This document shows, one piece after another, positions 19,191 through 28,743 of a stretch of DNA of 64,000 bases. The stretch is from positions 109,017 through 173,016 of the forward strand of contig JAGWWS010000001.1 of NCBI GenBank assembly GCA_018970255.1, written 5' to 3'. The notes below the pieces were generated by a model. That model made no database searches and was not told where the DNA came from. It saw only the letters and a program-made list of their open reading frames with translations. How positions within the stretch are numbered: the stretch's first letter is position 1; each line of letters opens with the position of its first letter. This DNA comes from Verrucomicrobiota bacterium. Lineage in GTDB: Bacteria > Verrucomicrobiota > Verrucomicrobiia > Chthoniobacterales > Terrimicrobiaceae. The position numbers and the translations under genes are program-made.

Positions 19191-20369
19191 TCAGGATTTT
19201 TTCCGGCGGAGGAGGCCGAAAAGTGCGAGGAGACCGAAGCCGGCGAGAACGGCGGTGGATGGCTCGGGCACGACCTGCATGGCGACCGTGAAGTTTTGGT
19301 AGAACCAAGTGTCCGGAGTGAAGGGCAGGATTTGGACGCCGGGCGGGGGGAGAAACTCGGTGGCGTTCGAACCATCGGGCAACATCGCGGTGGGCAGGCC
19401 GGTGACGAGGTCGATTTGGTCAGTGCCGTTGACATCGAAAATGGCGGGGGTGTTGTCGTGGCTGCTGATGATGAGCGGGACGCTTGGCGGGGTGCCGTCG
19501 GCGTTCGTTCCATATTCGCCGAGCCAGATGACGACATGTTTGATTTGGAGATCACCCTGCATGTAGAGCAAGTCGCCGGGTTCGAGGTCCGCGAGCGTGG
19601 CGTCGAGCGAGCCGGGTTGGTTGATGGTGGTGGTGCCGTAGTTCGGTCCGTAGAGGAAATTCGGCGTGAGGGTTTCGCCGGTTGGGCCGAGGACGTCTGC
19701 GGTGGCTGTGCCGCTGGCGTTGTGGCCCGGGAAGGTGAGTTGGTTCATGGTCCCGGAGTGCATTTGGATGCCGAGGGCGAGGTTGTAGACCAAGGCGGAG
19801 AAGTCGGTGCAATCGATGCCCGGCGCGGGGATGCCGTAGGTGGAGAGATAGGGGTTCGGGATGTCGGTGCGGTTGCCGGTGCCGAGTTGCTGGGTGGTTT
19901 GGAGGACGGTGTTGGTGCTGACGGGAATCCACGGGTAGCCGCCTGGCTGCGTGACCAGTGCGGGGTTGAAGGTGGGCATGTGGATGTGCTGGTAGGCGGT
20001 GCCGATGTAGGATTGCGCGACATAAATGAGGCGCTCGCGCATCGATGTGGCTGTGGGGACAAGCGGATCCGGGGTGAGCGGAGCGGCGTTGAAGACGCCC
20101 TGGCCGCGGTCGTCGTTGATCAGGTTCGGCGAGGAGGCGCTGGAGAAAAGTTGCGGCATGAGCGGCCCATAGCTTCCCGCCGGCCAACTCGAGGAATACC
20201 AATCGTTCGGCGCTGGAGTGGAGTAATCGTAAATGAGGGTTTGGCGGGTTTGCAATTCGGTCGCCCATGATGGCTGCGGGGTGAAGCCGGAGATGGCGAA
20301 CGGCGAGGTGTATGTCTGTGCCACTGCGGCGAGTGGCAAGAAAAGGAGCGCGGCGAGTGTGTTTCTCAT
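19191..20369 (-). CDS. NlpC/P60-like cysteine hydrolase with PEP-CTERM sorting signal
   Basis: The 392-residue protein starts at ATG 20369 with a signal peptide (MRNTLAALLFLPLAAVAQ). The catalytic-like core has QSYIGTAYQHIHMP, GIDCTDFSALVYNLALG with the presumed nucleophilic Cys, LEPGDLLYM, and HVVIWLGEYG with the His, all in NlpC/P60 order. The C-terminus is a textbook PEP-CTERM signal: VPEPSTAVLAGFGLLALFGL followed by RRKKS. It is thus exported, then processed by the exosortase encoded at 38.2-39.8 kb. It is the last gene of the probable glucan-degradation operon. A cell-wall peptidase or other amidase role is inferred. Confidence 0.78.
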   Translation of the reverse strand: MRNTLAALLFLPLAAVAQTYTSPFAISGFTPQPSWATELQTRQTLIYDYSTPAPNDWYSSSWPAGSYGPLMPQLFSSASSPNLINDDRGQGVFNAAPLTPDPLVPTATSMRERLIYVAQSYIGTAYQHIHMPTFNPALVTQPGGYPWIPVSTNTVLQTTQQLGTGNRTDIPNPYLSTYGIPAPGIDCTDFSALVYNLALGIQMHSGTMNQLTFPGHNASGTATADVLGPTGETLTPNFLYGPNYGTTTINQPGSLDATLADLEPGDLLYMQGDLQIKHVVIWLGEYGTNADGTPPSVPLIISSHDNTPAIFDVNGTDQIDLVTGLPTAMLPDGSNATEFLPPPGVQILPFTPDTWFYQNFTVAMQVVPEPSTAVLAGFGLLALFGLLRRKKS

Positions 20370-20452
20370 GTTGCAGATTTGCGGTCGGCTGTGTGAATCC
20401 GACTCTGCATCGGAGAATTTTAACCGCAGAGCCAAAAATGCGGTTTTCTGGC

Positions 20453-23400
20453 TTATTGAACCAGGCGGATGCGGAAGAAGTGCTTAGTGGCTCCGTCGGG
20501 GATCGGGATGGATTGGGATCCGGTGGTTCCGTTGGCGGTGAAGGGTAATCCCACATCCACCCACGGTGCAGAGAGGTCGGCCTTGGATTGGACCCGGTAG
20601 GTTTTTCCAGAGACCGTGGACCAGTTGACCGTGACGCTGTTGCCGTTTCGCTCGGGGGCATGGGCCATGAATCGCGAGGCGGCGCTCGTGGGGTCGGTGC
20701 CAAGGGCATGCTCCTGCGCGTTCGTAAAGCCATCAGCGTCGGGATCGGCGGAAGCCACGCGGTTGCCGGTGGAAAAGTTGTGGCTGGACCACCAGGTGTT
20801 CGGCAGTCCATCGGTGTTCAATTCGGTGACCCGCGTGATCGAGGAATTCTGCGTGATGGTTTGGTTGCCGGTGGTGGCGATGGTGTGGGTCATTGCGCCG
20901 ACAAAGACGTCGTAGTTTGAGCCTGAGCCGGCGTTGTTGTTGAAGAATTCCATCCAAGTAATGGGGTCGCCGGCGGTGAGGTTGCCGGAGACGGAGCCGT
21001 TGCCTGCGGTGAGTGTGTAGGCGTTGCCGGTGCCGAGGCTCAGATTCAAGGTGGTGCCGTTCGCGGTGTAGCCGATGGTGCTGGAGCGGTTGCCAGCACC
21101 GTCGAGGACTCGGTAGGTCTGCTGGCCGCCGATGAAGGAAAAGCGGAGTCGCACGGTGCCGTTGGCGGAGCGGAGTTCGAGGCCGACTTCCGAACCATCG
21201 GTGATCCAGTTGTTGTCGAATCTCACATTGAAGCTGTCGCCGGATTTCATCGGCGTGTTGAACGAGCGGGTGATCGCAGCGCGGCCTCCGTTGTTTGCCC
21301 ACAGTCCCCAGCCTTTGGTGCCGCCGACATTCATGGTCGTGGGATTGTCAGCAAGGAAGGCGCCGGCGTTTTGGGCGGAGTGGTTGAAGAACCATTGCCC
21401 GAAGCCCTGCCCGCCCGTGCTGTTGGCGCTGAAGCCCGTGTAGTTCGCCGGGGAATCGGTGAGCGTTTGGTTGCCGCTGGATTGGATGAGACCGGTGAAG
21501 GAAAGGGTGTTTGGGCCTTCCGCGAGAGGGATGGTGGCGGTCCATTCCCAGCCGTTGGCGACGGAGCCGCCGGGGAAGGCGATGGTTCCGTTTTGGCCCG
21601 TGGCGTTGTTAGTCCAACGCAGACCGGCAGTGAAGTTTCCACCGGCGCGGCCGCGGAAGGTGTAGTTGCCGTTGGCAACTTCGAGCAGAGCGCCGGGTTC
21701 AATGATAATGATGCTGTTTCCGCCCACGGGAGTGAATGGTGTGGTGACCGAGACGGTGGAGGAATCGTCCGAGTCGCCGATATTGTTGTAGGCTCTGACA
21801 AAGTAGCTGTAGGAGGTCTCGGGAGTGAGGCCGGTATTCACGAAGTTGGGATTTGTGGGGCTGGCGATTTGAACCCCGTCGCGGAAGACGCGGTATCCCA
21901 TGGCGGTGGGCGAGGAATTCCAGGAGAGGTTCACGGAAGTGCTGGAATTCGTGCTGACGGACAAACCGGTGGGTGCCGGCGGCGTGGAGGTCGGGGGCTG
22001 TGTGTCGACGCTGAAATTCCAATTCAGGTTGTTGTTGTTGTCCCAGTTGTTGCCGCCGCTGTTGAAAACCATCGCGATCGTCGTGGCATTGCCGGGGACG
22101 GTGTAGGTGAAGTTCCAAACGCTGCCGTTTTTCGTCATGGGCACACCGGGCAGCGCGGTCCAGTTTGCGCCGTTGGAGCCGTGGTGGATGTTGACGGATG
22201 TGGCGGATGCCAAGCCGCGACCGGCGGGGTTGTAGGTGACGGTCAGCGGCAGGCCCGCAACAGGTATGGAGGGAACCAGCGTGACAGCACTGCTCGTTCC
22301 ATTTCCACCACCACCACCGCCGCCGGTGTTCGAGCCGACCCAAACCTGATCGATGTCGCTGCGCGAGGTGTTGCCTTTGTTGTCCGTGGATTCGACGAAG
22401 TAGTCGATGAGGACATTGTTCTGGCCGTTGATAGGGGCGCGGTAGCGCATGGCGCGGTTGGCGGGATCGGGAACTTGCGGACCTTTGACCGTGGGATACC
22501 AGTCGCCTGTCATGTCCACGACATTCCATGCGCTGTTCTTGGCGGGGTTCGCGGCGTAGAGTTCGTTGTCGTATTCGTTGATGGGATTTTCGCCATCGTT
22601 GTCGGTGCGCCAGTAGAGTTTCACGGACTGCAATCCGCTCACATCATCGACGAAGGTGAAGACGGTGAAGTTGCCAGAGGCGGGCGTGGCCTCGTTGAAT
22701 TGGAGACCGCCGGGGTTCCAAATGTCGCGTTGTGGCGGCCAGATGGTGGGGCCGACGCGGTCGGTGCCGGGGCTGCGGTTGATGACCTTGTTGGCTTCGG
22801 CGATGGCGAGATTCGCGCCGCGGGAGGCGTTGCCATCCCAGGGATTCGCGCGGTCGAAGTCCCAATACCAGTGGCAGGAAGTCTCCGCCTGCAGGTAAAA
22901 GCGCCAGGCCTTCGCGGTGTCAGGGCCGATTCCCCAGCGCACATCGTTCATCGAGTAGCTCGACTCGAGGTTGTCGGCGTGGATAACGCGGTTCGCGGCG
23001 GCAACGAGGACGGACCAGGACCAGAGGTCGGGGTGTTCGCCGTCGCGCGGATTGTTTTCGCGCCATTTGTCGTAGTAGGGGGTGCCCCCGTCGATGCCCA
23101 CCCAGGAACCCGGTTCGACATGGATGATGTCGTTCGCCGGCACGGGATACAGCTCGAGGTAATCCTGCACGGAGGTGTGTTTGAAGTTCGGATTCGAGCG
23201 GGTCATGTTGAGGAAGTTGCCGTGCTGGCCGTTGTAGGCGTCGGCATTGAGCATCCCGAAATTGTCGCCATCGCTGTGGCAGAGGATGAGCATCGGGCGC
23301 TGGGGGTCATTGTTCACGGCGACATTCGAGCCCCAAACATTCTCGGGCTTGAAGGCGCCATAGCCGCCGCGCGCGTTTTCGTTGCCCTCGTAGCGTCCGG

Positions 23401-24226
23401 CGGGGACGGCGATGATTTTTTTGACATTCGGGCTGGCTGGGTTGCTCGCCGGGTCGATGTATTGGACGAAGCGCGGCTGGTATCCCCATGGTGCTGAGAC
23501 GCGCGTCGGCGCCCAGACATTCTGGAGTTGCACCCATTCGCTGCCGTTGTCGGCGGGATTCGGGTTGAGTTGGTCGGCTTTGTTCGGGCGCACGCTGGAC
23601 GCAGGCGCCCATGGGTAGCCTTGGCAGGCGCGGTCGAAGTGGCCGTTGTCAACGATGACCCACTGGATGCCTTCGTCTGCGAGTGCGGGGATCATATTGA
23701 CATCAAAGGCGCACTCGGGCGGCCAGAATCCTTTGGAATAACTGCCGCCCGTGTCCCAGACATCCTTGTAGGCCTCCTTGTGCAAGCGCACCTGCATGCG
23801 CATGGCTTCTTTGGTGGTGAGGGGCATGAGCGAGTGGTGGTAGGCGATGCCGACGAGGTCGAGACGGGGGTTGTTGCGCGTGGTGCGAAGGCCATTGCGG
23901 CCCCAGCGGTAGTGGCTGCGCCAGCCTTGGCCGTAGAGGCCGTCCATGTTTTCCATGAGGGAGCCGGAGAAACTGACCTGAACGCCGGCGTGAGGAAGGT
24001 CGGCGCTTTGTTGGACGGCGTTCTTCGGCCAATCGCCGTAAGCTCCAGTGCGGGCATCGTGGACGCCGCGAACGCTGAAGTTGAACCGGCCGTTGCTGTC
24101 GGTTTGGGAAACAGATTCGTAAGGAAAGTAGATCGGTTGGTGCATGTGCCAGAGATAGGTCACATGTATGGGGTTTTGGGCGAAGGCCGCGAGAGGGAGA
24201 AGCAGGAGGGCAATCAGCAGGGGCAT
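20453..24226 (-). CDS. Secreted GH57-like alpha-glucan hydrolase with starch-binding and FN3 modules
   Basis: The 1257-residue protein has a signal peptide (MPLLIALLLLPLAAFA) and then a GH57-type barrel. YLWHMHQPIYFP near residue 26 is motif 1, GFWPPECAFD near 170 carries the Glu nucleophile, and LCHSDGDNFG near 320 holds a candidate acid/base Asp. Residues ~655-740 resemble a CBM25-type starch-binding domain (LTVTYNPAGRGLASATSVNI), and ~745-840 a fibronectin type III domain. Residues ~930-1100 are a beta-rich module shared with the neighbouring enzymes. A DPDADGF calcium-binding-like turn and a C-terminal beta domain end the protein. It probably degrades starch or glycogen outside the cell or in the periplasm. 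Confidence 0.82.
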   Translation of the reverse strand: MPLLIALLLLPLAAFAQNPIHVTYLWHMHQPIYFPYESVSQTDSNGRFNFSVRGVHDARTGAYGDWPKNAVQQSADLPHAGVQVSFSGSLMENMDGLYGQGWRSHYRWGRNGLRTTRNNPRLDLVGIAYHHSLMPLTTKEAMRMQVRLHKEAYKDVWDTGGSYSKGFWPPECAFDVNMIPALADEGIQWVIVDNGHFDRACQGYPWAPASSVRPNKADQLNPNPADNGSEWVQLQNVWAPTRVSAPWGYQPRFVQYIDPASNPASPNVKKIIAVPAGRYEGNENARGGYGAFKPENVWGSNVAVNNDPQRPMLILCHSDGDNFGMLNADAYNGQHGNFLNMTRSNPNFKHTSVQDYLELYPVPANDIIHVEPGSWVGIDGGTPYYDKWRENNPRDGEHPDLWSWSVLVAAANRVIHADNLESSYSMNDVRWGIGPDTAKAWRFYLQAETSCHWYWDFDRANPWDGNASRGANLAIAEANKVINRSPGTDRVGPTIWPPQRDIWNPGGLQFNEATPASGNFTVFTFVDDVSGLQSVKLYWRTDNDGENPINEYDNELYAANPAKNSAWNVVDMTGDWYPTVKGPQVPDPANRAMRYRAPINGQNNVLIDYFVESTDNKGNTSRSDIDQVWVGSNTGGGGGGGNGTSSAVTLVPSIPVAGLPLTVTYNPAGRGLASATSVNIHHGSNGANWTALPGVPMTKNGSVWNFTYTVPGNATTIAMVFNSGGNNWDNNNNLNWNFSVDTQPPTSTPPAPTGLSVSTNSSTSVNLSWNSSPTAMGYRVFRDGVQIASPTNPNFVNTGLTPETSYSYFVRAYNNIGDSDDSSTVSVTTPFTPVGGNSIIIIEPGALLEVANGNYTFRGRAGGNFTAGLRWTNNATGQNGTIAFPGGSVANGWEWTATIPLAEGPNTLSFTGLIQSSGNQTLTDSPANYTGFSANSTGGQGFGQWFFNHSAQNAGAFLADNPTTMNVGGTKGWGLWANNGGRAAITRSFNTPMKSGDSFNVRFDNNWITDGSEVGLELRSANGTVRLRFSFIGGQQTYRVLDGAGNRSSTIGYTANGTTLNLSLGTGNAYTLTAGNGSVSGNLTAGDPITWMEFFNNNAGSGSNYDVFVGAMTHTIATTGNQTITQNSSITRVTELNTDGLPNTWWSSHNFSTGNRVASADPDADGFTNAQEHALGTDPTSAASRFMAHAPERNGNSVTVNWSTVSGKTYRVQSKADLSAPWVDVGLPFTANGTTGSQSIPIPDGATKHFFRIRLVQ

Positions 24227-24309
24227 GGGATGGGAGTTTTAAGTTTTCAGCTTGGACAACAGGAATCCATTTCCGTTCGGCGGAGGGTCCGGAGGCGCCT
24301 CCATACCGC

Positions 24310-27300
24310 CTATGGGACCAGGCGCACGCGGAAAAAGTGTTTGGTGGAGCCGCTGGGGATTGTAACGGATTGGGTGCCCGTCGGTCCATTGGCGGTGAAA
24401 GCCGAACCGACATCGGACCAAGCATCAGTCAAGTCGGCTTTGGCTTGGACTTGGTATCGTTTGCCGGCGACCGCAGACCAGTTGAGCGTTACGCTGTTGC
24501 CGTTGCGCTCTGGCGCCTGTGCGCTGAAGCGCGAGGCGGCGCTGGTGGGGTCGGTGCCGAGGGCATGCTCCTGGGCGTTTGTGAACCCATCGGCATCGGG
24601 ATCGGCCGAGGCAACGCGGTTAAGCTCCGTAATGTTGTAACCGGACCACCAGGAATTCGGGAGGCCGTCTGTATTGGAATCGGCGATGCGGGTGATCGAA
24701 GAGTTTTGAGTAATGGTTTGGTTGCCGGTGGTGGCGACAGTGTGGGTCATCGCGCCGATGTAGAGGTTGTAGGGTGTGTCGGGGCCGGAGTTGTTGTTGA
24801 AGAATTCGATCCAGGTGATGGGGTCGCCCGCCGTGAGGTTTCCGGTGACGATTCCACTGCTGGTGTTGAGTGTGTAGGCGTTGCCGGTGCCGAGGCTCAG
24901 ATTCAAATCGGTGCCGTTGGCTGTGTAGGCAATGGTGGTTGTGCGATTTCCTGCAGCATCGCGGACGCGGTAGTTGTTTTCGCCGCCGATGAAGGAGAAG
25001 CGTAAGCGCACGGTGCCATTGCCGGCGCGAAGCTCCATGCCGACTTCGGAGCCATTGTTGATCCAGTTGTTATCGAATTTCACATTGAAGCTGTCGCCGG
25101 ATTTCATCGGGGTGATGAACGACCGCGTGATCGCGGCGCGACCTCCGTTGTTGGCCCAGAGGCCCCAGCCTTTCGTGGTGCCGACATTCATGTTCGCCGG
25201 ATTGTCAGCGAGGAAGGCGCCGCCGCTTGCAACGTGGTCGAAATACCACTGGCCGAATCCTTGCCCGCCGGTGGCGTTGGCAGAGAAGGTGGTGTAGGTC
25301 GCGGGTGTGTCGGTGAGAGTTTGGTTGCCGGCGGATTCGATGAGGCCGGTGAACGAGATGGAGTTCGGCCCGAGGGCAAGCGGGATGCTGGCGGTCCATT
25401 CCCAACCGTTGGCGACGGATCCACCGGGGAAGGCGATGGTTCCGTTTTGACCCGTGGCGTTGTTTGTCCAACGCAGACCGGCAGTGAAGTTTCCACCAGC
25501 GCGGCCGCGGAAGGTGTAGTTGCCGGTTCCAACCTCAAGAAGCGAGGCGGGTTCGAGAATGAGGATGTTGTTTCCGGCGACGGGAGCGAACGGTGTCGTG
25601 ACAGAGACCGTGCTCGAAGCCGTGGAGTTTCCGACAGCGTTTCTGGCGCGAACGAAATAGGAATAGGCCGTTTCTGCAGTGAGGCCGCTGTCGATCAAGT
25701 TGCGGTCCGTGGGCGCGGCGATTTGTGCGCCGTTGCGGAAGACGGTGTAGCCTGTGGCATTGGCCGAGGCGTTCCACGAGAGAGTGACGCTGGTGCTGGA
25801 TGTGGCAGTGGCGATGAGGCCCGTCGGCGCCGGTGGGGCTTCGGTCGGAGGTGGCTGCGAGTTGACATTGATATTCCAGTTGCCGCCGCCGTTGTTGTCC
25901 CATGTGCCAGCGTTGTTATTGAACACATAGCGGACGATGGTGGCGTTTTGAGGAACGGTGTAGGTGAATTTCCAATTGCTGCCGTCTTTTGTCATGGGCA
26001 CACCGGGCGGGGTGGTCCAGTCCACGGGGTTGGTGGTGTTGATGCCGTGGTGGATAAAGACTGTGGTGGCAGAGGCGAGGTTGCGACCCGTGGGATTGTA
26101 GTAAACGGTGACGGGTTGGCCGGCGACGGGCGTGAAGGGCACGGTCCAAACGGGACCTTGCGGGGCATCGCAATCGCGGACGGTGACGGTCCAGTTTTGG
26201 CCGTTGCGGCTGTCGATGGTCGATCCGCTTTGGAACCAGACTATCGCGCTCGGGGCGTTGTTCGGCGCGGAAATGGTGTGGGTCCACACATTCGCGGAAG
26301 TGCTGTTCATCGAGTAGGGCGTCCAAGTGGCGCCACCATCAAAACTGATCTGCATGGTCACCGGAGACATGCCTTCCAGGGGGCCATTTGTGGCGGTGTA
26401 GGTGACGGTAATGGGTTCGCAATCGCTGGGGTTTGCGGAGAATGTCACGCCGGATGAGGGAGTGAGTCCGTCGTTGGCGACCCAGACATGTTGGATTTCG
26501 GATTTGTGGACATTGCCGAGCGAGTCGGTGGCCTCGATGTAGTAGTCGAGGAGTTTGTCGCGGAAGTTCGGGAGCGAGGTGTCGTCGATTTTGGCGAAGT
26601 AGTAATCGGCGATGACGGGATTGGCCCAGAAGGCGGGATCGAAGACAAAGTAGTCGATCTGTCCGTTGGCGGCTGCGGCGTTGAGGGCAGTGCGGGTCTT
26701 GGGAAGGACGCGCTTGGTCATGTTGACGGTGACCCAATTGCCGACTTCACTCCCGCCGGCGTAGGTTTCATTTTGGTTCGTGTTGAGTGGATTGTTGCCA
26801 TCCACATCAATGCGAATCTTGAGCTTCACATTGCCGTCAGGGATGCCGTTGAGGTCGTAGGCGTGGGTCCAGATGTAGAACCACGAGGGCATTTTTTTCA
26901 GGAAATTGCTGTTGTTGATGTGGGGCTCGTTGTTGAACCAGCCGAAGGTGAACCAACCGGGATTGTAGGGGAATCGCTGGGGCTTGAGGACGGTGGGGCC
27001 GACTTTGTCCTTCGCCTTGCGGGCGGGGGTCATGAAGTTCTGGAGTTTGTCGATCGCGTTTTTGGTGGCGAGTGCGGGTTTGACTTCGTCGTCGTTGCCG
27101 AGGCCGCCGTAGTAGTTGAATCCGGAGTCGAGGCCTTTGAGGTAGATGTGCCAAGCGAGCTCGACATCGTTCGGGCTGGTCCATGAGCCATCCCAATCGT
27201 AGGGGGTGGCGATTTTCCATTCATTGACCATGTCGTTGCCGCCGTTTTCCTCGGCGAGGACCTGCTCGGCGGTTTCAAGCCAGTTGGCGCCGGCCATAAG

Positions 27301-28686
27301 CGGAGCGTAGCTGAAGAATTTCAAAGCGAAGCCGGGCGTTTCCATGTCCACTTGCGTGCCGGGGTGGGTGGTCACACCGCGATTTGCGACGGTGGCAACG
27401 GGGGGCTCGATCCATTTCAGAAAATTCGGCGAGCCGTAGCACATTTCCGGAAAAATCCAGGCACCGTCTTCGATGTGGGTGTCGGAGGTGATGGAGCCTT
27501 TGACGGCATTGACGAAGTCCTGAGGCGTTGATGGTTTGTAACCGCGGTTGGCCGAGTCGCCGAAAAGCTGCGAGGTCGCCTCGCCCCAAGAACTGGCACC
27601 GCCGCCCCACGCATTGTCACCATCCGTGGAGGGAATCACGATCACAGGAACATTGGCGTGCGGAGCGATCTCGCCGTCGATTTTTCCAACGCCTTCATTG
27701 GCGTAACCGTAGCGGTAGGAGAGGACATCGTCCGAGGGAACGGCATACATTTTTTTCTCCACGCCGGTTTCCGGGTTCACATATTTGACACGGTGGAGTT
27801 GGTAGGCGAAGGGGGCGACATTCCAAGCGGCGTTGCCAGGGTTTGGCTCGCCATACCACCATTGGTCGGCGTTTGGGAAGGTCGGGGAGATTTGGTCGGC
27901 TTTGTTGGGTGGGCTGGAGTAGATGTTGAAAGCGCCTTGGGGATTGGCCCTGTCGTTGTAGCTGGGGCTGGTGCGGCTGATGTGGTGGCTGGCTACGAGG
28001 GTCCACTCGAAGCCTTCGTCAACGAGGATATCAATGAGGTGGCGGGAGTAACCCATCTCTGTCGGGAAGAATCCTTTCGAGTGGTCGGAGAGATTGCTGT
28101 TGCCGCCCCAAGCTTTCCACCAGGCCTGCTTGAAAGTTTGGATTTCCTTCCGGAAAACAGATTTCGGCAGGAGAGGACCGAGCGAGTGGTGATAGGTAAA
28201 TCCGAGCATGTCCATGCGGGTGGAGCCGGCCGGGGTTTTCCAGCCACGGGCGTCACGGATGCCTTGGTTCCAGTTTCCTTGATAGCCGAGGTGTCCGCCT
28301 CCGCCGAGTTGACGAACATTGTCGATAAGGGACCCAGAGTAGCTGATGGCGAAACCGCCGCGGGAATCGATGCCAGAAACGGAATTTTTCGGACCGAATT
28401 GGTATGCGTTTCGGCGGTCGTCCTTGCCGAAGATCTCCACGAGGTCATTTTCGGGATGCTGCTTCGGGCTGATGCCGCCGTAGTTTTGACCGGGTTTTAG
28501 GGTGATCGAGTCTTGCGCATATTGACCGCGCAGGGTCTGAGCGCCATTTGAGTTCCACTCGGGCCAGTAGAGCGGTTGGTGGTTGTGCCAGAAGCGGGAG
28601 ACGTAAACGTTGCCGTTGGCAGAGACGGAGGGAAGTCCACCTGCCAAAGTGATGGACAATGCGATGGCTACAATGAGGAGACGCAT
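24310..28686 (-). CDS. Secreted GH57-like alpha-glucan hydrolase, larger paralogue
   Basis: The 1458-residue protein starts at ATG 28686 with a signal peptide (MRLLIVAIALSITLAGG). The GH57-like domain has RFWHNHQPLYWP near residue 33, GFFPTEMGYS near 208 with the putative Glu nucleophile, and IPSTDGDNAWGGG near 355. Two consecutive CBM25-like domains follow (~750-845 and ~845-935), then an FN3 domain, the shared beta-rich module, a DPDADGF turn, and a C-terminal beta domain. From ~25600 to 24310 the DNA is very similar to the corresponding part of the 20453-24226 gene, so the pair arose by tandem duplication or homogenised later. The 83-bp gap suggests an operon. Confidence 0.82.
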   Translation of the reverse strand: MRLLIVAIALSITLAGGLPSVSANGNVYVSRFWHNHQPLYWPEWNSNGAQTLRGQYAQDSITLKPGQNYGGISPKQHPENDLVEIFGKDDRRNAYQFGPKNSVSGIDSRGGFAISYSGSLIDNVRQLGGGGHLGYQGNWNQGIRDARGWKTPAGSTRMDMLGFTYHHSLGPLLPKSVFRKEIQTFKQAWWKAWGGNSNLSDHSKGFFPTEMGYSRHLIDILVDEGFEWTLVASHHISRTSPSYNDRANPQGAFNIYSSPPNKADQISPTFPNADQWWYGEPNPGNAAWNVAPFAYQLHRVKYVNPETGVEKKMYAVPSDDVLSYRYGYANEGVGKIDGEIAPHANVPVIVIPSTDGDNAWGGGASSWGEATSQLFGDSANRGYKPSTPQDFVNAVKGSITSDTHIEDGAWIFPEMCYGSPNFLKWIEPPVATVANRGVTTHPGTQVDMETPGFALKFFSYAPLMAGANWLETAEQVLAEENGGNDMVNEWKIATPYDWDGSWTSPNDVELAWHIYLKGLDSGFNYYGGLGNDDEVKPALATKNAIDKLQNFMTPARKAKDKVGPTVLKPQRFPYNPGWFTFGWFNNEPHINNSNFLKKMPSWFYIWTHAYDLNGIPDGNVKLKIRIDVDGNNPLNTNQNETYAGGSEVGNWVTVNMTKRVLPKTRTALNAAAANGQIDYFVFDPAFWANPVIADYYFAKIDDTSLPNFRDKLLDYYIEATDSLGNVHKSEIQHVWVANDGLTPSSGVTFSANPSDCEPITVTYTATNGPLEGMSPVTMQISFDGGATWTPYSMNSTSANVWTHTISAPNNAPSAIVWFQSGSTIDSRNGQNWTVTVRDCDAPQGPVWTVPFTPVAGQPVTVYYNPTGRNLASATTVFIHHGINTTNPVDWTTPPGVPMTKDGSNWKFTYTVPQNATIVRYVFNNNAGTWDNNGGGNWNINVNSQPPPTEAPPAPTGLIATATSSTSVTLSWNASANATGYTVFRNGAQIAAPTDRNLIDSGLTAETAYSYFVRARNAVGNSTASSTVSVTTPFAPVAGNNILILEPASLLEVGTGNYTFRGRAGGNFTAGLRWTNNATGQNGTIAFPGGSVANGWEWTASIPLALGPNSISFTGLIESAGNQTLTDTPATYTTFSANATGGQGFGQWYFDHVASGGAFLADNPANMNVGTTKGWGLWANNGGRAAITRSFITPMKSGDSFNVKFDNNWINNGSEVGMELRAGNGTVRLRFSFIGGENNYRVRDAAGNRTTTIAYTANGTDLNLSLGTGNAYTLNTSSGIVTGNLTAGDPITWIEFFNNNSGPDTPYNLYIGAMTHTVATTGNQTITQNSSITRIADSNTDGLPNSWWSGYNITELNRVASADPDADGFTNAQEHALGTDPTSAASRFSAQAPERNGNSVTLNWSAVAGKRYQVQAKADLTDAWSDVGSAFTANGPTGTQSVTIPSGSTKHFFRVRLVP

Positions 28687-28743
28687 GGGGAAGGGGTTCG
28701 AGTTTCCGGGCCGGGAGGAATTTATCCATCCCGGCACGTTCGA

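Noticed and set aside
21371..23497. 708-codon plus-strand open frame inside the first GH57-like gene
   Set aside because: It is opposite a glycosidase with clear catalytic motifs, and the product is Val/Gly/Ala-rich without any known motif.
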